Of a DNA stretch of 64,000 nt, positions 54,791 through 64,000 are shown in pieces (position 1 is the stretch's first letter; the number at the start of each line of letters is the position of its first letter). The stretch is taken from the NCBI GenBank assembly GCA_023101725.1, contig JALJCO010003025.1, positions 62,001-126,000 of the forward strand. Reading direction: 5' to 3'. Made by a program: the position numbers and the translations under genes. The stretch comes from Atherinomorus stipes. Lineage: Eukaryota; Chordata; Actinopteri; Atheriniformes; Atherinidae. The notes below the pieces were generated by a model that searched no databases, was not told where the DNA came from, and saw only the letters and a list, made by a program, of their open reading frames with translations.

Positions 54791-55600
54791 ATATGGGTGA
54801 AAATTGTATGGAGAGAATTGTATTGAAAGAAATTAGAAGAGAGAAGGAAAAAAATGGGGGGTGATTATAAAATTGACTGTGGTGTTTGTAGATTGTTGGT
54901 GACAGCAATATAAATAATAGCAATGGTAATAACCATAGTGATAAAGGTAGTAATAAAATTATTCATAGTGTGGAAAATAAGGTAATATTTATATAATAGT
55001 TAGTGGTAGCAGTAGTAACAATATAATAGTGGCAGTAGTGATAATAGTAATAATGATAACAATAATGTCAATAATTATAATAATATTAAAAGGTAGTAAT
55101 AGTCACTATCCCCTGGTATTAGGTGAGGCATCCATCTCTTACTACAGGCCGCTGTAGAAAGGATGCAGCCCACGAATGATGGACATTTGATGTCCAGGGC
55201 TCCAGCACCATGAGACGCATCATAAATGAGAAGGATCAGGTGGTTTTCCGCTGGATATTCTTCATGAAGCTCATTTGCCCATAACAATCTGCATCGTTGT
55301 TCACGCTGCAGTGTTCAAAACGTGTGAAAGAAGTAGCAGCTTGCAGCCTGAAATTTACGCTAGCTGTTCTGAAACAATCGGCTGTGGGGGACATCCATGA
55401 GAAGATGATGAAGGGAGCTCTTCCTCATGAATTCCTCCTGCATTACTATGATTATCTCATGATAATAGCATGAAACCTACAACACTGACACCATTACTAA
55501 TGTCAGGTATTTCCAACCAGTTTGTTTTTAAAAATACTTGATCAAAATATATTCATGTGCGTCAAGTTCCACATTTTTACCCCTTCACCCTCATTTCCTT
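54791..55600. other. Intergenic DNA, nothing recognised
   Basis: AT-rich with interrupted TAATAGT repeats (54900-55100). No gene. Confidence 0.4.
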
Positions 55601-56640
55601 CCTTGTGTGTGTATAAACAAAAAAATTAAAAAAAAAATAAATTTAAAAAAAAAAGAATAGTAAACACTCCGTGTTATTTTGGGAATATTGACTAATGGGA
55701 AACCAAGCAACCTAAAAGGAAGAAAAAGGAAAAGAATAAAGGATGAGAGAGAAGGGGAGAAAGGGAAAGATAAAAAAATTCAAAGATTAGCTAAAGGACT
55801 GGGCCATGGCAAGAAAGGGAAGGAAGAGAGGTCTAGACTTCTACAAAGGAAAAAGAGGGGGAAAGAAAGAAGAAGAAAAAAAACAGGTATGGGATGGGGG
55901 AGAAGAGGGAGATAGAAAGTTAATATCACTGGGCTAGGGGTGTGAGACTGCAGAGAAAAATAATAAAAAAAAAGAGAAGAAGAAAAAAAGATTTTCTGGC
56001 TGATGAGACAAGATTGAGATTTTGGGTAATTAGGGGAAAACGACCTTTCCCAAAAACCCAAGAAAAGGGGGGGGAAAAAAGGGGGGTTTTTGGGGAAAGG
56101 AGAAGTTGAGTGAAGGGAAAAAGAAAGAAAGTAAGAGATATTCTGAAGAAAACTTCTCGGTAAACGGGAGGGGAAAGTTAACTTCAAAAAAAAAAATCCC
56201 AAAAAAAAAAAAAAAGTAGAACAACTATCTCTGACTACCAGCGGCTAAATAAATAAACGGGGAAGGAAAAAAAGAAGAACAATCTCTCATAAAAAGAAGG
56301 AGTAAAATAAAAGAATCAATCCAATGGAAACACTTGTTGATCATTCTCAAGAAGATTATGGTGTCGTAAAAAGATTTCTAATGGGGGGGGAAAAAATATA
56401 TATAATAATTATTTTTTTTTTTTATAATTAAAAAATATTATTATTTTTTTTTTAGGGGGTTAATTTAATAAAAAAAAAAAAAAATATTTTTTTTTTTTAA
56501 GAAAAAAAAGAAATTAAGGTATTTCTATATCTATATATATATATCTATATATATATGTATATGTACACATAAATCAAATTAAATATTAAATATATGCATT
56601 TATGTATTATCTTATGTAGGGAAATTCCTTTCTCCTTCCT
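55601..56640. other. A/G-rich and homopolymer-biased DNA
   Basis: Long purine tracts, then G/A/T homopolymers at 56040-56520 and (TATATC)n near 56525. The Lys/Arg-rich frames are composition artefacts. Confidence 0.45.
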
Positions 56641-56689
56641 TCTCCTCCTTCACCTGCTTCAGTTCCTTCATCTCCTCAGATTATGAAGG

Positions 56690-57190
56690 AACTGCTGCAT
56701 GTTGGTACCAATAGAACCAGGTTTGGTCCTGCACTCAGTCCAATTTGCGCATCAGTTTAAAGGCGGATAAGTCCCCGAGAACTGGTGCTAGTGTGTGTAA
56801 TCCAGCAGGGCTGCAGACCTGGACTCAGATTAAATGATGTATACAACAGTTAATCCCACCTTTGTCTCTGTACAATAGATTTAATCACCTTCATGACAGC
56901 TGATTGTTAATCTGATGCTGCAGGACACACAAACATGTTTATTTGTGTGTTACAGGAACTCGCTGACACATTCTGCATCTCCCTCTCGCTCCATGGCTCC
57001 AGGTGAATCCAGCTGTTTTCATGTCAGCTAATAAAGGCGATGGACGAGACAACATGTTTGTTGTTGGATGCCCATTTCAAATCATTATGAATATCATCAT
57101 CCAACAAACAAACAACTGCCTAATCTGATTAATCTGCTTAAAGGGTTCAATCTGAGAACAAACAGGGCTCATGAGGAAACATCAAGCAGC
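56690..57190. promoter_or_regulatory. Candidate conserved non-coding element
   Basis: Repeat-free, with AGATTAAATGATG, ATAGATTTAATCACC, GCTAATAAAGGCG, ATCTGATTAATCTGC and AAATCATTATGAATA. Non-coding. Enhancer-like by composition only. Confidence 0.3.
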
Positions 57191-57580
57191 TCAGATTCAT
57201 GTTTCATTTTATGTTTTCATGTGTTGAAATGAACAAACAGAGCCACCATTGCTGGATGCTCTGGAGGTTTGTGCAGATGGTGCTGTTTATGTGATTCCTT
57301 CTCTTCAAAATACTGAAGATTTAATGAGTAGTTCCCGTGGTGGCCTGCAGGGGGTAGCAGCAGGAAACTTTATAATGAACATGTAATCATCTCTAATATG
57401 ATCATTTCTGTCAAAACTAAAATGATATTTGTTGCTTCCAAACACTTCAGAAACTCACTAACTGTGTAAACACGCTGGGTGGCCTTTATTTGGCTTCCAG
57501 TGGGAACCTTGGAGTGATTCTGGACCAGGATCTGTCCTTTGATTTGCATATAATTTCCAATATCGGCAGTTCACCTACCA

Positions 57581-59391
57581 CCTGCTGAAAAATCCACTAG
57601 AATACCATTAGAAAAACCCATTAGACCATGGGAACTGAAACACCAGTGGAACCATTAGTAGAAACCATTAGGAACCATTCGGATTTTAAACCATTACGAT
57701 TCTAATGGTATAATGAGAGTTGGGACACCAGTAGGAACTATTAGAAGAAATTATCAGGAACCATAAGGATTTTAAACCATTACTGTACACCACTAGACCA
57801 CTGTAGAGACCATTAGACTGGTATAGAGGAGCCATTGAGATTTCTGTGGCCATCATAAGACACTTGCAGGAACCATTAGACTCCTATAGGAACCATTAGA
57901 CTCCTATAGGAACCATTAGACTCCTGTAGGAATTATTAGACTCCTGTAGGAACCATTAGACTCCTGTAAGAACCATTAGACTCCTATAGGAACCATTAGA
58001 CTCCTGTAGGAACCATTAGACTCCTGTAGGAACCATTAGACTTCTATAGGAACCATTAGACTTCTGTAGGAACCATTAGACTCCTATAGGAACCATTAGA
58101 CTCCTATAGGAACCATTAGACTCCTATAGGAACCATTAGACTCCTGTAGGAACCATTAGACTCCTATAGGAACCATTAGACTCCTGTAGGAACCATTAGA
58201 CTCCTATAGGAACCATTAGACTCCTGTAGGAACCATTAGACTCCTGTAGGAACCATTAGACTCCTGTAGGAACCATTAGACTCCTGTAGGAACCATTAGA
58301 CTCCTGTAGGAACCATTAGACTCCTATAGGAACCATTAGACTCCTGTAGGAACCATTAGACTCCTATAGGAACCATTAGACTCCTGTAGGAATCATTAGA
58401 CTCCTGTAGGAACCATTAGACTCCTGCAGGAACCATTAGACTCCTGTAGGAACCATTAGACTCCTGTGAGAACCATTAGACTCCTATAGGAACCATTAGA
58501 CTCCTATAGGAACCATTAGACTCCTGTAGGAATCATTAGACTCCTGTAGGAACCATTAGACTCCTGTAGGAATCATTAGACTCCTGTAGGAACCATTAGA
58601 CTTCTATAGGAACCATTAGACTCCTATAGGAACCATTAGACTCCTATAGGAACCATTAGACTCCTGTAGGAATCATTAGACTCCTGTAGGAACCATTAGA
58701 CTCCTATGAGAACCATTAGACTCCTGTAGGAACCATTAGACTCCCATAGGAACCATTAGACTCCTGTAGGAACCATTAGACTCCTGTAGGAATCATTAGA
58801 CTCCTGTAGGAACCATTAGACTTCTATAGGAACCATTAGACTCCTGTAGGAACCATTAGACTCCTGTAGGAACCATTAGACTCCTGTAGGAACCATTAGA
58901 CTCCCATAGGAACCATTAGACTCCTGTAGGAATCATTAGACTCCTGTAGGAACCATTAGACTCCCATAGGAACCATTAGACTCCTATAGGAACCATTAGA
59001 CTTCTGTAGGAACCATTAGACTCCTGTAGGAACCATTAGACTCTCATAGGAACCATTAGACTCCTATAGGAACCATTAGACTCCCATAGGAACCATTAGA
59101 CTCCTGTAGGAACTATTAGACTCCTGTAGGAACCATTAGACTCCTGTGAGAACCATTAGACTCCTGTAGGAACTATTAGACTCCGATAGGAACCATTAGA
59201 CTCTTTTAGGAACTGTTAGTAAAAGTCCTGAAGATTTGTTTAGGAGATTGTAGAATTCAATTAGAAAAACAACCCAAACCATTAGAAGAACACAACTAGC
59301 CTTTAAAAACCAGAAACCCTTATAAATCATCAAGAACCATTAGGAACAAATAGAATATGCCTAATGGTTTTTCAGATTTTTTTTAGCAGGG
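57581..59391. mobile_element. TIR-bearing element containing a large 20-bp minisatellite
   Basis: The left CCTGCTGAAAAATCCACTAG and right CTAATGGTTTTTCAGATTTTTTTTAGCAGG ends are imperfect inverted repeats. CCATTAG motifs fill the flanks of the array (57600-57850 and 59211-59370), so the array seems to have grown out of the element itself. Confidence 0.5.
57851..59210. repeat. 20-bp minisatellite, about 68 copies
   Basis: Unit AACCATTAGACTCCTRTAGG in near-perfect register for 1.36 kb. The main variation is one A/G position, with rarer AATCATT, CTTCT, CTCCC and TGAGA variants. The length is not a multiple of three and each frame meets TAG or TAA, so it is not coding. Confidence 0.97.
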
Positions 59392-60140
59392 AATATTCCC
59401 TAAAGTGAGGAGCATCCTGTCTTAGATTGATGCAGAAAAACTAATCTGTGGATTTGTTACTTCCAGATTTGTAATTCCTGATTATTGTTCTGTACCAGAA
59501 ATATTCTGATGGGTCCAGCTGATCCAAAATGCTGCAGTGAGGATGAGAATCAGATGAGAATTGGAAGCAGAGATAAAAATAACTGAAAAACTAAATAAGA
59601 TTTCTGATTTTTTTTTTTGGTTTTTTTTTGGTTTTCCACCTTAAAAATATATATATATATATATATATATAAAAAAATCTAGTCCTGTCCATCATCGTGA
59701 CAGCAGGATGGTGATCTGGCTGCTGTGCCGAACAAATTAGTTTTGCCAAGCAGAGCTTTATGGATATGAGGCTCCTCTTGATATTCAAACCTTCTGCATA
59801 GCATCTAATTCAGAAACAGACTAATTTGAAAATGAAGCACAATATTTAACCAGTTTTTTTTTTTTTATCGTCTTGTTAAATCCAGATTAGAATTTTAAAT
59901 TCTCCTAAAACTCTTAGTGACTGGGATCCACTGGACCTTAAAGATCTCAGAGTTCCAGATTTTCCCATCAGAGCTTCACATTGCAGGTTTAGTGGTGGTC
60001 CCTGGAGGTTCTGGGATGGGGGGGGGGGGGGGGGCAGAACCTTCAGACCCTCTCTGTGGAATCATCTGGGCTGGTTTGGTGACTCAGGTTCATGGATTTG
60101 GTTTTTGTGATCATCTAATCCATCATGATCATTATTGAAC
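59392..60140. other. Intergenic DNA, nothing recognised
   Basis: Includes an (AT)n tract at 59648-59670 and a poly-G run at 60019-60033. No gene. Confidence 0.4.
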
Positions 60141-60149
60141 ATGGGTGTA

Positions 60150-60420
60150 GACACATAACCCGAAGGATACTTCAATACCGGCCAGAAAAAAATTGGAATC
60201 GATAGGAAAACCTTTTGAGTATCGGGATACCATGTACAGATAAAAAGGGGGGGTTTAGGGAAAGAAAGGAGGGGAGAGGGAAAAGCAGGTTTGTAGCAAG
60301 GGGGGGGGAGGCCGAAAGAAGGCAAAAAGAGGTCTGAAGAGGAGGGAAAGGGGATGTGACATTAGTACTTTAATGTAGGTTATTGCACATTATGTTTTGG
60401 TAAATTTATAATATTACTTT
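60150..60420. repeat. Dispersed repeat, second copy of the 12728-13930 family
   Basis: GGATACTTCAATACCGGCCA, GAGTATCGGGATACCATGTA and GGTTATTGCACATTATGT match the outer parts of 12745-13915. The middle here is short and purine-rich rather than a MITE. Confidence 0.5.
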
Positions 60421-60888
60421 TACATTTGAACATCCACTGAATAAATTTAAATAATCTAAACCCGTACTTAAATTATTTGATAATTGAAACAAGTTTAATT
60501 TTTCTTGTTTAATTTCTTCATCAATTTAATTTGTTGTTTTAAAAGCATTTCTCCAGTACTTCTGTTCTTAAGTTTTACTTATATTTAATTCTGCACTTGC
60601 ATTCAAGATATTAATGCAACCTGTAAAACCATGTGGTTTTCTTTAAAGGGACCAAAAGCATCGGTATCGTTATCGATAAAAAAAAAAGTGATTTTGCATC
60701 AACAGGACAAAATTCGGTGTCGTCCATCCCTACATGGGTGAGGTGTGAGAACATCAGTCTGGACTCGTTAGCTCCGCCCGCCTGCAGCCACCTGCCGCAC
60801 CTGAGCACACCTGGGGGGGAGAGAGGAGGGGAGGGGGGAGGCTTCAGATGAGGTGGATCAGTCTTGGGTCGGACCGCCCAGGAACAAC

Positions 60889-61204
60889 ATGGCCGCTCAG
60901 AACAGGGGGACCGGACTCCTCTGGACCCTGCTGGGCCGCTGTAGGACCTCCGGACCGGGACAAACCTGGACCTGTCCGGGCCGGTTCTTGTCCTCCCTCC
61001 CTCCACCGGGCACCTGGAGCTCCCAGCTGACCCGGCTTTCCCACCGGGATCTTTACCGGCTCTCTGTCACGGACCCGGATCGGTTCTGGGGGTCCGCCGC
61101 TGCCGACAGACTCCGCTGGGTGGAACCGTTCCAGCGGGTCCGGGACTGCGAACTGAACCGGGGGAAGATCAGCTGGTTCCTGGGAGGGAAGCTGAACGTG
61201 TCCG
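60889..61204 (+). CDS. acss1: acss1 first coding exon (mitochondrial acetyl-CoA synthetase), gene runs off the window
   Basis: Acss1 joins acetate, ATP and CoA to give acetyl-CoA, AMP and pyrophosphate in the mitochondrial matrix. Only the N-terminus (105 residues plus one base) is here. Residues 1-45 are rich in Arg, Gly, Ser, Thr and Leu with no acidic residue, as in a mitochondrial presequence. The conserved N-terminal domain of acetyl-CoA synthetases follows: FWGSAAADRLRWVEPF, then DCELNRGKISWFLGGKLNVS, close to what I recall of vertebrate ACSS1. The ATG at 60889 (AACAACATGG) is chosen over an in-frame ATG at 60853 because of its strong context and the better presequence. The donor is GTGAGT. 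The AMP-binding catalytic exons are not in the window. Confidence 0.92.
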
Positions 61205-61877
61205 GTGAGTTCATCAGCAACAGCCTGATCGATATTTTATTGGGGAAGAGAGAAAAAATAATAACTTGTTAGAGTGTGAGGCTGCAGGTGCTGCAGGTCA
61301 GAACCGAACCTGAAAGTTTCCGAACGAACTTCATTCATCACTCACTCTCAGGCTCAGTTTGTGGAATCAGATGCGATCAATAACCCGATCAGGTGGAAAT
61401 GATCTGCTGTTATTACAGTGTCATCACGATCAGCTGACGGTGTGAACACACACGCGCACAAACACACACTACCCTGCAATCACAGATCACACACCTCAAC
61501 ACAAACACTGCTGTTTGATTAGCAATCACTGATCAATAGACTCTGAGCCAGAATCAGTGTCACAGAAGTCCGAATCCCTCTGAAGTGAAAGTACATGAAG
61601 TACACAAAGTACCAGCAGCAGAAAGTAGAAAAAAAAATCCCTGTTTCAGGACATGATGCAGCTTGTTGGAGGAGGAAGTCCAACCAACCTTAAAAAAAGA
61701 GTCCTTAATAGCCTCATTAACAACAGAGCGGATTTACTATGAAAACAACAACAACAACAAAAAGCTGTAATTTATGAAAACAAGATGTGATCAGCTTTTA
61801 ATTTCATCTCTAGAACAAATTCCTGCACAAGTCTGCAGCTAAAGAGACTGTAAGAGAGTGAAAGGATTATAAAATCC

Positions 61878-61940
61878 AGGGCGGAGTGGTGGCCTGGTGG
61901 TTAAAGAAGCCAAATTTGGGCTGCTCAAGTCCCCCCTCCC
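61878..61940 (+). repeat. SINE-like tRNA-derived head
   Basis: GGTGGCCTGGTGGTTAAAGA resembles an A box and GGCTGCTCAAGTCC a B box, spaced as in tRNA-derived fish SINEs. Short and decayed. Confidence 0.4.
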
Positions 61941-61949
61941 CCCACACGC

Positions 61950-62405
61950 ATATAGTCGTCCTCAAAATTATTCACAATAATTCAAAAACATTTAATAAAA
62001 TGAAAATTTGATAAATTATAATTTAGTGAAATGAAAAAAAATACTTTTGAATTGCAGTGGAAAAGAAGAATAATAAAAAACCAAACAAACAAACAAAAAA
62101 TGTCCCAGACAAATCAGAACACCTTGCTCATGAACAGTGGACCAAAACACCTGTCAACAGGTGCAGACGTGTTGTTGAACATCAAAGAAAACGCCTGATT
62201 GCAGTGATTGCCTCAAAGAGTTGCTCAGCAGCGTTTTAGTGCAGGAGCACCATCATGTTTGTTTACTTACTTAATTGTGTCTTTGTTTGTTTTTAATATT
62301 TTTTTTAACCACAATTCAAAATCAACGTCATAATGTTCATAAAATGTTCATGTATTTTTACTTTTTAAGTTCAGCTTATTTCACTGACAGCTGATTTTTT
62401 TCATT
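61950..62405 (+). mobile_element. Tc1-like remnant, copy 6, in acss1 intron 1
   Basis: Begins TAGTCGTCCTCAAAATTATT. The + strand at 62100-62239 encodes the transposase-like C-terminus EHLAHEQWTKTPVNRCRRVV then RKRLIAVIAS and stops. Its right end is lost at the neighbouring tandem repeat. Confidence 0.7.
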
Positions 62406-62430
62406 GACATTCATTGACATAATTCATTCC

Positions 62431-62640
62431 CTAGCCCCTTTCCCTAACCCTAACCATCACAACTGACTGCCTAAACTTAACCCTTTCCCTAACCCTAACC
62501 ATCACAACTGACTGCCTAAACTTAACCCTTTCCCTAACCCTAACCATCACAACTGACTGCCTTAACTTAACCCCTTACCCTAACCCTAACCATCACAACT
62601 GACTGCCTAAACGTAACCCTTTCCCTAACCCTGACCAAAA
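62431..62640. repeat. 45-46 bp tandem repeat containing CCCTAACCCTAACC
   Basis: Four units with start-to-start spacing 45, 45 and 46 bp, each with CCCTAACCCTAACC followed by ATCACAACTGACTGCC. The telomere-like hexamer is only part of the unit. Confidence 0.85.
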
Positions 62641-63636
62641 CCTAATTGTAACCTAAACTCTAAAACCAAATATTGACCATCAAAATGGGTTTTTTTTTAA
62701 AAAATTTTTAAAATTTTTTTTGTTTTGCTAAAAAAAAAATAAAAAAAACAAAAAAAAAAGAAAGGGGTTGTTTCCTCCAGATCATGAAAGATTTCTGAGG
62801 GGAATCATCATTTTTATATTCATAGTAAATCAGATCTTGTTGACACACTGACAAAAGTTACACTTCCACATGTTTTGGTGCAACACATTTTTCATAAAAA
62901 TAAAAAAAAGCAATTGAGTTTTTTTTAAAAAAAATTACATGTAAATCTAGGTTAATTTGTTATAGCATGTTTTAGTGTGTTAATGTGTAGTTGTAAGACT
63001 TAAAGTTGCAGTAAGTGCAGAAAACATCATATATATGTCTGTCTGTCACACCATATGATAGGAATTGTAATTTCCTGTAGATATAACGATAAATATCAAA
63101 GTCCAATGTATGTTTTGTCCTTTTTAAACATTTGGGTCCATCATCACACGCACACATAACCCACAATCAATTGTGTTTAGTTTAGTTTTATTCTCTGATC
63201 CAGATTTCTAGTTTATCAGACAGATACAGAAATCTTCATTGTTGTTTAAGGCTAAACAATGTTTTGTTTTTATCTCAAACCGTACATACCCTTTTATTTT
63301 GTCAACTTGAGGCGGATAATTATGCAGAGAAGACAAAAGAGATACAGGGAGAGACTGAACTCAGTTAAGTAAGAGGAGTTGCTGAAGAAAAGGAAAGTTA
63401 ACAACTGTCTGTTTCCATTTTCTGACCAATAGAAAGGTCTGAGAGAGGGTTTAAAGGGTACTTTTACTGGTGATTTGGTTCATATGATAGATATTTCTTT
63501 AACTTGTTAAATGTCAAATAAATCAATAAAATATTGATATTTCCAGCATTTATAAGTTGCTAAATATTTCCTGCCATATGAGTACTGATAGTAAGAAGGT
63601 TCATGCATAGTTTTTTTTGGTGGAGGAGGAGGAGGA

Positions 63637-63658
63637 GGGGGGGGGGGGGGGGGGGGGT
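63637..63658. repeat. Poly-G tract
   Basis: About 20 consecutive G, preceded by GGAGGAGGAGGAGG. Length is uncertain in any sequencing method. Confidence 0.85.
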
Positions 63659-64000
63659 TCCTCTTTAAAACCCATACGGTACATTCCCATGCAGGTTAAT
63701 GCTTTTATACTGACACATGGAAACATGATCACATGGTGAAATTAGCATACCTTCATTAATTATAAAACCTGAAAATGTTCATGGAATACAAATAAAATAG
63801 TTTTAGCAACAGTCACAAATAATTTTTGTAATATAATTTCATAGCAACGTTTGCTGCAATGAATAGAAAATATGCTAAAAGATCGACAGCATTGGTCTCA
63901 CACTGAGTGATGACTTTTAAAACAATACTCAAATTTAATTTTCTCCAACTATCATGGATCAAAGTTTAGTTATTAAATTACTTTGATTAAAGTGAGAATT

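Larger units (their letters stand above)
61205..64000 (+). other. acss1: acss1 intron 1 (5' part)
   Basis: No frame here encodes the next conserved part of acetyl-CoA synthetase, so intron 1 exceeds 2.8 kb. It contains a SINE-like head, a Tc1-type remnant, a telomere-like tandem repeat and a poly-G tract, listed separately. The rest is AT-rich with nothing recognised. Confidence 0.7.

Noticed and set aside
55679..55915. Lys/Arg-rich frame resembling a basic nuclear protein
   Set aside because: Purine-rich low-complexity DNA; composition alone explains it.
57851..59210. CRISPR-like array
   Set aside because: The 20-bp units are contiguous with no unique spacers, and the genome is vertebrate. 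It is a minisatellite.
60853..60888. Upstream in-frame ATG of acss1 as the start codon
   Set aside because: It would place an acidic residue in the presequence. The ATG at 60889 has the better context and a family-like MAA start.
62431..62640. True telomere
   Set aside because: The hexamer occurs only as two units inside a 45-bp repeat, and gene sequence flanks it.

Overview
The window looks like nuclear DNA from a ray-finned fish, probably a percomorph teleost. The evidence is vertebrate-type split genes with GT-AG introns, AT-rich intergenic DNA full of teleost-style mobile-element fossils (hAT, Tc1/mariner, TTAA-bounded MITEs, PIF/Harbinger-like elements, L2/Rex-type LINE pieces) and long microsatellites. 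I cannot name the species.

Three genes are supported, all on the + strand in the right-hand half. (1) vsx1, five exons between 35901 and 40712, encodes a 362-residue paired-like CVC homeodomain factor. (2) A C2H2 zinc-finger gene, five exons between 42677 and 51795, encodes a 524-residue protein with 11 finger units. (3) The first coding exon of acss1 (60889-61204), mitochondrial acetyl-CoA synthetase, runs into an intron that leaves the window. The splice phases of both complete genes close exactly. From memory, human VSX1 and ACSS1 are neighbours in the same orientation on chromosome 20p11.2, so this looks like a conserved block. The zinc-finger gene between them is, as far as I know, absent from the human block.

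Positions 1-35600 hold no gene I can support. They form a gene desert upstream of vsx1, built from transposon remnants and simple repeats. A few stretches (about 10400-10930, 20100-20290, 28140-28920, 34540-34790) are repeat-free and dense in homeodomain, POU and Otx-like motifs. They are candidate enhancers of vsx1. A similar stretch lies at 56690-57190.

The intervals between and inside the genes carry more elements. Intron 3 of vsx1 holds an (AT)n tract and a Tc1 remnant, and intron 4 a TTAA-bounded MITE. The zinc-finger gene's introns hold at least five MITE or transposon copies. Between the zinc-finger gene and acss1 lies the most striking structure: about 68 copies of a 20-bp unit (57851-59210) inside what appears to be one TIR-bearing element (57581-59391).

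Functionally the genes are unrelated: a retinal transcription factor, an uncharacterised zinc-finger DNA-binding protein and a mitochondrial metabolic enzyme. I found no operon-like logic and no clearly undescribed multi-gene system. Several stretches (11340-11960, 53440-53720, 55990-56520, 60240-60350) look like homopolymer-biased, poorly polished assembly and should not be over-read.
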